64,000 nucleotides of DNA from Pisaster brevispinus. Lineage: Eukaryota > Echinodermata > Asteroidea > Forcipulatida > Asteriidae. Positions 10,121 through 22,800 of the stretch are shown one piece after another; the stretch's first letter is position 1; every line of letters starts with the position of its first letter. The notes under the pieces are model-generated. The model was given only the letters and a program-made list of their open reading frames with translations. It had not been told where the DNA came from and made no database searches. The translations under genes and the position numbers were made by a program. The stretch is from the NCBI GenBank assembly GCA_023634235.1, contig JAMKCF010000012.1, forward strand, positions 17,927,884 through 17,991,883. Reading direction: 5' to 3'.

Positions 10121-10549
10121 GTAATTTCTAAATTATATCAATTATCAAAATGTGTGTATAATTTTGGTTTGAATTATAGTTGCCATGTGAATTCTGTAAC
10201 TAAAAATGTTGCTTGCAGATGATACTGCATTTCATGACGAGTATCCATGTCAACGAGCGATAGCAATTCAACATGTTGACGAATTGCTTTCCACTACTTT
10301 ACAACAGTAGTTATTGTGGCCAGTTACTTTGAGCTAGTCCATTTCCAAAAATGGCTGGCTATTTCTTCAGTTTGAATTTCTACCTCCGTCCATGGTTTGA
10401 CAGCCTTCCGTATCGATGTTGGGTGAAGTTATTTTGGGGAGGTTGGTTCAATGAATATTTCCTTTTACAAATGTAATAAAATAATGTTATTTCGCCGATA
10501 CATTGTCCCTAAAAATAAAATTTAAATACAATTCTTTTTCTACTTTAAA

Positions 10550-10562
10550 GGGGGGGGGGGGG
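10550..10562 (+). repeat. G13 homopolymer
   Basis: Thirteen consecutive G in the FAM53 intron 1 region. Confidence 0.9.
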
Positions 10563-13500
10563 TGGCATGGCTGGTTTGACCATTATTTGTTATAATATTA
10601 GAGCAGGACTAGACTATGAATTGAGTTTATGATAGGTCGGTTTTGGATGGACTTCTGTTATTAATATTAGTGTTAAATGTTGATGTGAGTTTTTTTTTGC
10701 GATTTGTGCAATTTTGCAACTTTCACCTTTCACTTCAGCACTGAATTTTTTTTCTGTAAAGTTTGCACTTTTGAACTGTGAAGTATTGAACCCCAAAACT
10801 TTGCATGAATTTTGTTCTGTTTGAAATTCTTTCAAATACTTGTCATATGGTAAAGCCTAGGTCATTAAAGCGAAGCAAATTTTCTTAAGTTACAATTGGA
10901 AAAACAGCGTGTACCATTTATTGCATTACCAAAAATCGCATGAATTTTATGCACCAAGCTCAATGCACACTGTCAATTACAGGATATCTTTTTAGCAAAT
11001 TGCTGAAATTGTTGCATTTTTCTACTGTAAAGTGAATTTTCTTAGCATGTGACTTTACGTTAAATAATTTTACTACAATAATCCGGAATTAAATTGAGTT
11101 TAATTGACAACATTTCTAGAAATATTTTAAACTACAACCAACTAAAACCAAAATTGTACAAAAGAAATTAGTTTTTATCGTTTTGATTTGCATAGTGATT
11201 TTCAAACTGTTTTTGGCCATGTTGTTTTAGCTCCATCAGTTGCTGATAAACAATCTTTTAACATAAGTTTTCCATAAAGTAGGATCTTTGATCTTGACAT
11301 TATTTAGATTACTAATTTTTGCTCTTTGTCGATGATGATAAAAATTGGAATCGGAATTTACTTTTAACTTCCTTTACAATTTGTTTGATCTTTTATGAAA
11401 AATACAGTGGTCAGCTAAAAATGTTTACGATAAAAAAACTTGATAGATTTGTTATAAAAATGCCTTCTGCTGGTATATCTCCAGACTGTAATGGATTGAA
11501 AAACATTATACAAAATTAATAAACATGAACACAACATAATGTATACACAATTCAAAACTCAGAGATTAATTGACTTCAGTTGATTTAATATCACCTAAAT
11601 TATTATTGATTTCTGAGAATCATTACGATCATGTAGTATGATCTTGTAGGAAGTGATTATCATTTATGTTGTATCAACATGATAATACATTAGTGGTGTA
11701 TCCAATGGAGTTAACCTACAATGTATGAATGAATGAATGAATGATGAAGACTGTAAGTCCTGCAACGTGGCCTGACATGTGCTGTGCTAGCATATACTCA
11801 ATGTCTACATCTTTGTTGATCCATAGTATGGTACATGGGTACCCCACAGTGCTGTGACTGTTGACATGAGACTACTTGGTCATGGAATGGCATGGACAAC
11901 ATGCACTAGACAACATTCATATTGTACCCAATCTAGCTACACATTGACCATGCTTGAATGGGTTTCCAATTCCAGTGTGTGAACTGTACATGTGTACATT
12001 ACTGTGCACTACATAATACGTACAACTTGGGCATACTGTCGAGCTGTACAGTTACTATGGTACATGCATAGAGAAAGTGCTTTATAGAAGCATAGAGAAA
12101 GGACAGTCCTTTTTCTATGATAGAATTGATCAATTGCTTTTTTTCTTTGAACTTCAATTGGAATTTGTGTAGCTGTTTTCTCTTGGTACACTGACAACTG
12201 CCAAGGTAGAGCACATGGGTAAAGGAACACATCCTACATTTACAAAAAAATGTGTTGTCCTTCCTCCATACATGCTCGATGATAAATTGCACAGTAGTGT
12301 ACATACACCATACTGTCACTGTACTTATGAATATTGTGCAAGATACAATTCAACAAAACTGAGTACAGAAATACATCAAACATTCATGGATGAGTTCATA
12401 CAGTGTTTGTCCACCATTTTTTGTAAGAATTTTTGTACGGTGGTCTAATGAGGCAATTGTACAGATGTAGATGATTACAATCCATAAATCATTAACTGCG
12501 TTGAACAACATTGCATCAGTAATGAACCTGACAATTTAGTTTACATTTCAGAAAACAACTTGGTCTTAAGATGGTTTGCTTGTTTTGTAAATTGCTGAAC
12601 AGCCCCCCCCCCCCTTAGTCTTAATCAACAAAACACACATTTATATGTCCGATATCAGGAATGTTCTTTCAAAAAGTTCACACTATTGTTTCGCCAGAGT
12701 ATTATTTTTCCTGAAACACAATACCCTGCGTTGCATTTCAACTATTTGTTTTTGGACTTGTTTACGCTGTTGGCTGCATCATATCCTATAAACCTTGTGA
12801 TATTTGTTCAAGTTTACAACAATAACTATTCCCACTAGTGCAGCATTCTGCCTGCCACTTGGTGGATCATTGGCCTTCATAATTGCCAACACACCCACCG
12901 AGAGGGTCCGTGGCTCACTACACATGTGCTAAAATCCACAATAGTCCAGGTCATGTTGCTGTTTTTAGGATTGCCAACAGGGTAGACAGATTAAAGGGTC
13001 ACACCACTCACTCTTGGGTGATGAAGTTTGTGGCCAAAACTAACTGCTCCAGGGTGGGACTAAGAGCAGTGAATACCTTTGTACTTTACCTTGTTGTGAT
13101 TTCTGTGTGGATACAAAAAAAAAATAACAAACCCAAAAAGACCGCTTATTAAAAATATACAAATAAAATCGGTAGCTGTTTAGTAAACTTTCACACTGGG
13201 TTCCTTTGTGCTTCGAAGTGTAAATCTCCTTCAAAGTTCCAACTAGTAAATCTGCCACAATATTTTGACTGTTTAGAAGAATAACTTAAATCCTAGGGAG
13301 GGTAATGTGATAAACCCACATGGTTGGTAAAAACTTGTTTCAACTACATGACATTCAAATTAAAAGCTCAGTAGGAAAAGTAGTGATCCCCTAGTGCTAG
13401 TCTCTTTAAGTACATGTACACATTTCTGTAGTGAAATGTTACATTTCCTGAACAAAATGCTGTCATCAAGCAAAAATTGTTAGTTAGGAATTGTCGTATA

Positions 13501-13857
13501 TTCCCCAAAATTATACGCTTTTTATTTTTCTGTTATGAATCATTGTTTATTTGTAAGCAAAATATGACATTACAGCATTTATACCATTGATGAGAAGTAT
13601 GCTTGCAAATGTTGTGATGTTGAGTATAGTTTTAAAGGGCCATGCCTGTTGGTGTTGGATTATTAAACCATAGTAAACAAGACTGTCATGTACGTGTGTA
13701 TATTTACATTTTGCTGCAAATGTAAATTATGTATGTTGTATGTGGTGGTATTTCACTTGATCTGGTTATTCACAATTTTCATGTGTGTATTATTAACAGC
13801 AATTTGGAAAATTCTCAGTTAGATTATTCTGTCCTTCAAGCCTTGTTTTGATTACTT

Positions 13858-14008
13858 GGGCCTTTCTCAAACCTCGGCTTGGGCTCCGGCTCCGTGCCGG
13901 GGCTCCGTGCCGCGCCGGCTCCGTGTGATACAAATACACGCTGCACCAACAATTTATAACAGAGCCCAAGCCGGAGATGGAGCCCAAGCCGAGGTTTGAG
14001 AAAGGCCC
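13858..14008. repeat. 151-bp GC-rich inverted-repeat element
   Basis: GGGCCTTTCTCAAACCTCGG then CTTGGGCTCCGGCT at the left; AGCCCAAGCCGAGGTTTGAG then AAAGGCCC at the right. The arms exceed 30 bp and the inside holds repeated GGCTCCGTGCCG modules. It stands out in AT-rich surroundings and could form a strong hairpin. Confidence 0.85.
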
Positions 14009-14933
14009 CTTGACTTGAAGGGAGTTAAACAAGATGGCTGATCTGTGAGCATGTGCCTTATACTGTAAATGGTTCATGCTGTCCATTTGAGTAGTGTGGA
14101 ACACAGTAAAGCATTGTACACAGACTTAGTGTATTGAGGCCCCACTGTTTGTGTCTGTTGGGTCATGGGTCCTTTTTATTATGCAAAATGTCCCTCTGGA
14201 CTGCAACTGCAAGCCCAAGTCCAGCCTGCAGTGTGCAGGCCTAATTGTAAATCATCATCCAGGGCTATCGTTCTGTACCTGGTTACATTATGGTATGATT
14301 GAACTATGTACGTATACATTTGGGTTTAATGAACACTCTGTGTGCCAGTGCTACATGAATGTACCGAGGTACGGGGTGATTTCTTTAAATGGCAATGACG
14401 TCTTTCTGTTATCATGCTGTCACTTGGTAATTTTTTACTGGTTTGTCAAAATCGAATATTGCAACTTTGTAAAGGTTAATACACTGTACTTAGGGTTAGT
14501 CCAACTAAGATCTCATCAAGTCAAGTAAAATCTCATAGAATAAATGTACACTGCGTAGATTCATTGCTCTGTTTAACTACTTGTATAATGGTGCAGTTTG
14601 TGTGTATACTGTACATAAATGATTTGCTACATAAGCTGGAAATTATTTTCTGTTCTACGACACTCAAAACATCCTTGAGAATGGTGTTAACACAATTTTG
14701 CATTCATTCAGGAGTGGAAATAATCTGTCATCTTTGTTCACAAGTTGAGGCTGAAGTATATGTTGCAGCTGGCTACATGGTACACTCATAGACTTTTTCA
14801 AACGGACTGTGAAAAGCAATTCAGTTTGTATTGTTGTCGCAAATTATAGAGCCTGCAGAAGAGGAAAACAAATTGTCCTCAATACTCCTCATACAGTGTT
14901 GTGCAGAACACAGGCCATGCAAGCAGAACAAAT

Positions 14934-14937
<4 letters not shown>

Positions 14938-14967
<30 letters not shown>
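14938..14967 (+). repeat. (GA)n microsatellite
   Basis: About 15 AG units, responsible for the overlapping ORFs with ERERER runs. Confidence 0.95.
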
Positions 14968-14972
<5 letters not shown>

Positions 14973-16069
14973 AGGGCATGCTGTAGACTGGCAGGGACAA
15001 AGGTTTTTGGCTGTTTGTCTGTATGTACCAAGGTGTACAGTATCTACCCTGTGGATCTAAAAATTTCCTATCCCCTCCAAGCTACACATACACACTTCTC
15101 ATGGCCAACTGATTATAAAATATTACACACATTCCATGCCTGTGAGTTTACCCTGGTTTTTAGTGTTATTCAATCTTGCCAAAAGTGTCCAAGTGAACCA
15201 GGCCATAGAGATAGGAACCAAACTCCATGGAATTCTGATGTTTGCTTGCTAGTCGGTTCTGAAGTGGTGTGTACATGCCATTGTGTGCTTATGTCAGGGT
15301 TTAAGTTGGTTTTCTACAATCGGGTTGGTCCAAGAGTCTCTAGAAAAAAGCACCCCCCCTAAAAAAAAAACCAACGAAAAACTGGGACAGAGCAAGCGAG
15401 AGATTATGGATTGTTGAAACTCTCCAGGGCTTAAAGTTTATTTTCCATTTTTGCATTTTCATTGCAAAAAAGAAGCTTAAAATGAATCATTATTCCCATC
15501 TTGTGTTGATGTTTTGTACAACATTTTGTGTTTTTACGACAAGATGTATGTATCTGGTGTGTCTACACAATTCTCCGTATTATAGGCCTACATGTTCAGC
15601 AGTATCTCTCCCTCTTGTACTTTGTTCATATACAATATCAGTGCAATAATCAAACATATGCACTGGCTGACATTCTTTGCTTTCAACTTTGTAGAATATA
15701 AAATGTATGAAGTATGACCATTCAAACAAACTAGGACATGGATGCCAATATTATAAATACCTCAACATTCTGCAGGTAATTTTTTTTCTTCTTTCCTTTC
15801 AACATCTAGGTTGATTTTCAGAGATACTTGTCTATTTTTATAGTCCGGATTTAAGTGCTTGAAACAATCTAGGTTATGTCAACCTTCAGGTTGTCATTTT
15901 GAAATGCTCCTAAAGGATCTATAAGAAGGTTGTCCAGTGTTGTTGTTTTTTCTTTTTAAATGGAGATGATAAATTACAGGCAAGTTTTGTTGCTGATTCC
16001 CCGTGTCACCAGGCATTATTAACTTTCAGCTGTTTCAGTGTTCACTTCAATATCTCAATTGCACTTGAA

Positions 16070-16419
16070 GGCTCGAAATTTACACTGGACCGCAGGCCCG
16101 AGGCCAGTGTTTTTAGCGTTGGGCCAGTAATCGTATGACAGGAAAAGTCCGCCGATCTTGTGTTTTTCACTTCATCATCATCTTTAATTGAACAATTATG
16201 TTGAGTGTTAAATTTGAGTCCAATAATAAATACCTTTCTATTCAGTTGAGTATGAAAGTATAACCAATAAGATCAAATAAGAACAGTTTAATTGTGACAC
16301 AGTGTTTTTTCCTCATAATATGATTCTTTTCATGTAACAAATTTTCTGGTCCAGTAGAAATGTTGAACTACTGTATAAGCCCTGCAATCTTGTTTATTTT
16401 TTCACCAAATTCGAGCTCT
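16070..16419 (+). repeat. Family F inverted-repeat element
   Basis: Same order as the copy at 620-960: GCTCGAAATTTACACTGGAC, GCAGGCCCGAGGCCAGTG, CTTGTGTTTTT, TTTTCTGGTCCAGTA, AAATTCGAGCTC. The middles diverge but the ends are well kept. Confidence 0.75.
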
Positions 16420-16822
16420 GAATTGTATTTGGAATGTGCTTAGTATACTGAGATGGATATTATTTTGATATACCAGTCATTGAACAACTTTTTTATTGTG
16501 TTTGGCAGGGAATTATGCAGTAGCGGGGGAGGCTTCATGCCCCTGTCAGCAAGAGGTAGGCTCCAGCTTCTTAGGGTGGCTCTGATCTCCAAGGTGTTGG
16601 CCAGTTCCCCATGGAAATTCCTCAGGGTAGCTACCACAGGGCCCACTACAACAGCGGGTGCTGGTGTGCCTAGTAAGGTGTTTGGGGATAAATTGGAGGT
16701 GTTATTCTACTGGTTTGTACATGTATAGCAGGAACTGCTGTCTGCCTGGTGGGCCAGCCAAACCTGTGTCTGGACTTGTTGATATTCTTCTGGCTAGCCG
16801 CATCAACTTTGATGCATGTAAT

Positions 16823-16888
16823 ATGGTGACGGTGATTACTGAGAAACTGCAGAACCAGTCGCTGGACGATGTCAAGTTTGCAGAACTA
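16823..16888 (+). CDS. FAM53: FAM53 first coding exon
   Basis: ATG at 16823; 22 codons starting MVTVITEKLQNQSLDDV and ending at the strong donor gtaagt in phase 0. The family's N-terminus starts at this Met in vertebrates. An in-frame ATG upstream (16721) exists, but the extension has no family likeness, and an out-of-frame ATG at 16812 forms a small upstream ORF. Confidence 0.9.
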
Positions 16889-19800
16889 GTAAGTCTTTAA
16901 AATTTGTGTTTCTCTTGCTAAAGTTACATTTTTACTATTTGTGGTGGACCTACTGTACAAATCCCTGTGTATAAAAAGTGTTGATTTACTACATACATAC
17001 CAATGTAAAATTTTGCATAGGGGTACATTGTAAGTCAATACCTGCTTTGCTGTCACTATGCAGGTTGCTGTTTAGGCAACCAAAAGAACCAGAGCCCATC
17101 CCCTGTTGCTTTTTTTACAAAGTTCTTTTGTCATCGAGGGAGTTCAAGATCCCATAATCCCCAATACAGTACTGCTTGCTGCATGTTGTGCATGGTGTGG
17201 CATTCCATGGTGTTCAACCCCCACTGGTAGTCTTTAGGGGTCTGTGCTTGATTTATAGAGAAGACACAAAAGGACACCAGAAAAAAGGACAAAACTTCTA
17301 CTGATGGTGTGCTTTGTTCGTCTATTGTCATGCAAAGTTAAATTCTGAATAAAGATTACTATTTGATGGGTTTGTTTTTTTCATGAATATTAATAGATAA
17401 GTGGTTTATCCAGTTAAGCTAACATTTCATGAATTTACAGTATTTATCATGCATCTAATGGCCTTCCCCATGCTTTACACTGTGCAGTTATTTATTTAGT
17501 ACACATCCATCAGCACCATTTGCGCCAAAAACAGGAGAATATAATTCAGAAGAAATGTTCAGTTTTAGATGTGGGTGGAAAACCCCAATTGGGGAAATCC
17601 CAAGCAATCAGATAGGGATTGAAAACCCAATCCACATGCATGGCCTCGGTCTGAGGTGGGATTCGAACCAGGGTCCACAGAGATGAAAAACAGGGAAAGA
17701 TACCACTGATTCAACCTGATCTCCACATTCTGCTAATTGCTTTGGAAAGTAAAATATAGCAGGATTGTAGCATGCTCAAACTCAACAAACTGTACACAAA
17801 AATAAGAACCATATAATCAGCACCTGGCATTTTCTTGATATTTGAACCAGTTTTCTCTAAGCACTCTTTAATAGTGCCGCAGTGATCATTTAAAATAATT
17901 TACTACTTGAGATTCAAAACAAACAAGCATAAATTATTATTTTGCAGCACTCTATGGTTTAATTACTTTATTCGTTACAATGGTATCATGTAATGAAGTA
18001 CAGAATGTCCCTGTCATATTTTCTCCTTCTGTTATTTACGTTTTTGTCTTAATAAAATGTACAGTACATGTACACAAGTACATGTATGACTGATGTTTTG
18101 TACTGCCTTGCCAGGTCAAGGCAGTTTTTCTTAGTAATAGGCACCGCTATCAGGCCCGAAATAACCCACGCCTGTACACTTTTACTTGAGACTTGTTGTT
18201 AACTTATTACAAGAACAAAGCGCCAGACCTGTACGTGCCTACTAAAAATGAAAACCGATTATTTGTATTCCAGCTCAATAACCATTACGTAGTCAATATT
18301 TTTATGTAGATAATGAAAACACAATTAAAATTAGTTTGTGTTTGAAATATGAATAAAGTGGTATTTGATTTTCAAAGTGCAAACCAACAACCCTGAGGGC
18401 AGATGCAGTGTTATTTCACATGTCCCTAGTCCCTAAAATATTTGTTGAATGAGCTCAGCAATTCAATTACTTGATTTACTTAAATACAGCCAAATCTTTG
18501 TGTAGTGGACACCCAAGGGGACCATGAAAAATATCCCTATTGCACAGTGTAGAAGTGCCTGAAATATCAGAAGATTTAAGTGAATCACAATGGAACCGTC
18601 CTCAGTAGCAGGGCCCAAGTAGCAGGTGCTTGCTTTGTCCAGATGCCTACATTAGTTCTGCTGTAGATTTGATTGTGTCCCAAAAAATCCAACTATTTTT
18701 CCCTGGCTACCAGGGTGACGAGGGTTCTTTCATGAAACTCCTCGTATAAGAATGCAGCTTTTGTTTAGATTATAATCAAATGTAAAACGTACTGAATTGG
18801 TGATATAACCTGAATGGCTAATGTCACCATTGTTGTATTGATTTTAAGTATGCCGCCAATTAAACTGTAATTTTGTCCCAAAGTGCTTCAGAAATTGTCA
18901 ATCTATAGAATGGCTCTTGCCTATTATGTTTAGAGTTGCATGATATAATTGGTTTGCATGGTTGCATTTTAAAATTGTTGACAAGGACAATGTCAGATTT
19001 TCAGGTTGAAATGCGATAATAATTAAGATTTGTACAATGTACAGTGAACATGTAGCTGAACTGTCATAAACTTGTAAGTTCAATGAAAGAGCACCCATCT
19101 ATTTTGTGATTTTTAAAATTATTTTACTCCCTGTAAATAGTAAGTTTAATAGTAAATTACTTGAGTAATTTGCTATAAACTCATCATGGCTCATGTTTGA
19201 ACTATGAATGTATATTTGTGAAACTGCTAGTGTGAATGCTGTTGGAAACTAAAACAAGTAACCGAACACTGTTTGTCTCCAGCCTTCAATACCTGAAAAT
19301 CCAGTGTGATTTTGAGTAATCAAAGCCAGCCAACAAAATGACATGTGTGAATTTCTGATAATCTACAAAGTACACACAATGCAATACTTCAGTGTTAGCC
19401 ACTGTATAGTTGTGCCACCTTACACAACCTGTGTGGTTGTATGGTTTCTGCCACAAATGATTGGTCATTGCTGTGCTGAAAGATATTAATTGGAGTGTTT
19501 TAATGATACTGGTTTAACCTTGTTTATAATACAAAAATCTATTTAAGTATAATCAGGCCTAATGCTTCACGGAGGAAGCAGAGGCAATTGCCCCTATGGC
19601 CCTGGTCATTTGCCTTGGTGCCCCTAGAAACGTTCCAATAGAAGTTTACAATTTCTTCATAGAGGTGCCCTTAACAATGGAGAAAAACGTCTTTGTGCCC
19701 CTACCCTGTCACGAATGAAGCATCAGGCCTGTTGCAATGAATGTACAGTAAATGTTCCTTGTTTTTGCACCAGAAGTCTATTTCTGAAGTAGAAGCTCCA

Positions 19801-22800
19801 AGATAATTTTCAATACTAAAAACCTATTGATGCAAATGGTAAAGGGAAGTACACTTGACAATTTGTAGCTGTAGCAACTTCTCTGTTTGAGCTATGTTTG
19901 CTCATTTATTCATTAATCATAGCAGGACACATTCCCTGAGGTGCCAGCATTGACAACTAACCATTCTTGTTTAGATAAAGGGGGGGGGGGTAGGAAAAGA
20001 AGAAATGTTTAATAATATGGCACCACTGCCTTTTGGAATTATCTTGGTGAAATCTTGGCTCTCATTGCTATCCTTTAGGCATTCAGCAACTTGCCTGGAG
20101 AGAAATTTTACACGTCTAGTAGGTTCTAGTTGTAGAAGATGAATTATGGATACTGGCGGTGCAATCTGATGGAGAGAAGCGGCTTCTTGCAAACACACAT
20201 TCATTGGAACGGTCTTACAATTTATTTCCAGCAGCGCTGAATGAAACTGACAATCAAACACCTCGCACTATACAATCTTCTACAGATTGTTTCCATTGGT
20301 TTTTGTTTTCATCGTTTCACATGTTTCACTTGCATTTTGCCTATTTTTTCCTCAACACAGTTGAAAGTAAGCGTGCAACTTACATCAAATTATAATTTGT
20401 GCATCACTGCAAGGCTTCAATTACAAAGACAAACTTGTGATCATTAACAAGTAGAAATAAGAATCCCTTAATTTGAGTTTTTAAATTGTTCTAAAAAAAA
20501 TAATACATATAAATTCTCAGATCTATTTTAATAGTAGTTGCTTTCATGTACTGTACTCATAGCTTTGTAATTCCTCTGCTCTTTATGAATTCCTTGAAAT
20601 TAAAAAGCTATAGAGCATTTCATTTTTGTGATTATTATTATGTATTTAGCCATCACAAATTAAGCACAACAATCCAAAACAGTACTTCCAGATGGGCTTG
20701 GAGCAAAAACCAGCAAAGTAGTTACTATTTTCCTTAGACCTGCCGCCCCACATCTGGTTGTAAGAAAAAAATGAACTAAATAAAAGTATAATTTTATAGC
20801 AATAAAATTCAAAATAAACATTTTATATAGAAAAACTGCTCCAAGCAGCAGGTGGTTATATTTTGATAATAAACCAATGGAAAGTTGAGCTCATTGTCAT
20901 TAAATAATGTTGTTGACCGCACTTTTCAAGTTTTCATGCAGAACAGCTATTAAGACTCAATTATCATTTACTACCTGGTTATGGGAAGTTTTAAAACCTG
21001 GAATTTCAGTCAAGCATGAAACTTAATTCGTGTAAAAAAAAAGAAAGGACCTGCTGTACAAAGACCGGAACCATTTGTTCAAAATTATCAGAATTTTACT
21101 TCTAACAAAGGCGTGTAATATTTACTTGTGTTGTTCTTTTTAGGAGCTGATATTGTTGTTTTATGTTTTTTTCTTTGGCGGGGAAGGGGGGGGGGGGGTG
21201 TTGTTTGTTTGTACTACATTCCATCCATTTTTATTGTCTGTCTATGGATTACAAATGGATCTTAGATACCCGTTTGTTTGACTTTGTACAGTATTCAGAA
21301 ACCAGCAGAGCCTGGATAAATAGGCCTACATATAGTATTCCCACAATTGAACAAAGACCACAAGTTCCTGTTTCATTTACATTCAATTAGAGGACAAGTT
21401 GACATTTATGTTGAATAAATGCCATAAATGATATTAATGCATGTATTTAGATGTTAGCTTAGAAAGTACAGCTATTTGGTACAGCTTACCAGCCAAATTA
21501 CTCAACACTGTAATGGTAATTAACGTCTGTCAACTTGTTATCAGCTTAATGTTGCATGCCAGATAAGCAATATCAACATAGAATAGTTCACCGCCATAGG
21601 CAGGCATACAAACTTTTCAGTTGGTCAGCTGAACTCCACGTTGTAAGTTTCTCATTTAATCTTAGCTATGCCCATGGAAAATTGAAAGTAAAAAGTCTTG
21701 CTGTGCCTGGCACCTTCCACTTTCTTTGAAAACTGCAGTTGCAGGAAATATTCCCTGTTGGCAGTGCCGTCAATCTATGGTCACACTCATAGGGTAGACA
21801 TGGAAATTCCTTTTTGAGAGGGCAACGTCGTTTTCATTTTGCAAAGGGCAGCTTCCACTGGAAAATATTAAAGTCTATGGGAATCATTTGAAAGGGCAGC
21901 AAGGCCAAGACCAGGGCAACAGTGGCCATGGCCTTCCGTGGCTTCAGTGTAGTTCCAGGCCTGAAGGGGAGCTGACTATATACCATTTGCATGTTATGTA
22001 CTTCCAACAAAGTATAGTTTGAGCTGGATGAGAGACTTTGGAATGCAGAAACACATGTACACTGTACACATACTTGGTAGTAGACATGCATACATACCAG
22101 GTAAATTTAAACTGTTTAAATTTGTTTTAAGCATGTGCTAGTTTTCAAAAACAATGGATTTACCTGGTAAGTCTGCTGCAACCTAGTGTACCCGGAAGTC
22201 TCCCACTTTTCGTTTAGGATGGCTTGCAGCATGCCTAGTCTTATGATTCAACTGAGTCCCACCAGGATGTACATTTCAATTCAGGGCCCAATTTCACAAA
22301 GAGCTAAAATGAATCTTAATGTGCGAATCAATCTTAACTACTAAGCAGAGTGTAAGGGCCTTGTCACACGAGGCAACTTTTCCAGGCAACTTGGAGGCAA
22401 CCAATTGCAGTGCATGCTACAGGACCATTTCTGTAGCACAAGAGAAATTTTTCAAACGATGTCTTACGATCCCCAAGAAAATATGTGAAAATTCAAATGT
22501 GAATGCCTTTTCTTCTTGGAGATTGCCTGGAACTGGTTGCCTGTAAATTGCCCCGTGTGACATGGCCCTAATGTCGCAATATAAATCACTATGGTAATAC
22601 TGACAACTCATCTAAAGATGAATCTTGGTGCTTTGTGACATAAAACCCAGGGCCTTATTTCATGGCACTGCTTAGTGAGAGTTTTATTTATGGTGCCCTG
22701 GAGAAGCTCTTAATTCTATAGGACATACATGTAAGCGCAGAATTCTGCAGTAAGCCGAGCCATGAATATGGGCCTTGTGCAATTCAATTGAAATGGTTCA

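Larger units (their letters stand above)
10121..16822 (+). other. Likely FAM53 intron 1 plus 5' UTR; no other gene
   Basis: Non-coding, AT-rich. Contains a G13 run (10550-10562), a poly-C run near 12601, the 151-bp GC-rich palindrome (13858-14008), a (GA)n microsatellite (14938-14967) and a copy of the ~350-bp inverted-repeat element (16070-16419). Acceptors that could begin the exon holding the FAM53 start are at 16508 (gtttggcag) and 16728/16731. The 125-aa ORF at 14151-14528 and the 153-aa ORF at 14901-15362 look like chance; the latter is opened by the GA repeat. Confidence 0.5.

Noticed and set aside
14809..15362. ORFs with ERERER runs
   Set aside because: Translation of the GA microsatellite.
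16453..16728. 91-aa ORF before the FAM53 start
   Set aside because: Different frame from FAM53, no family likeness; at most 5' UTR.
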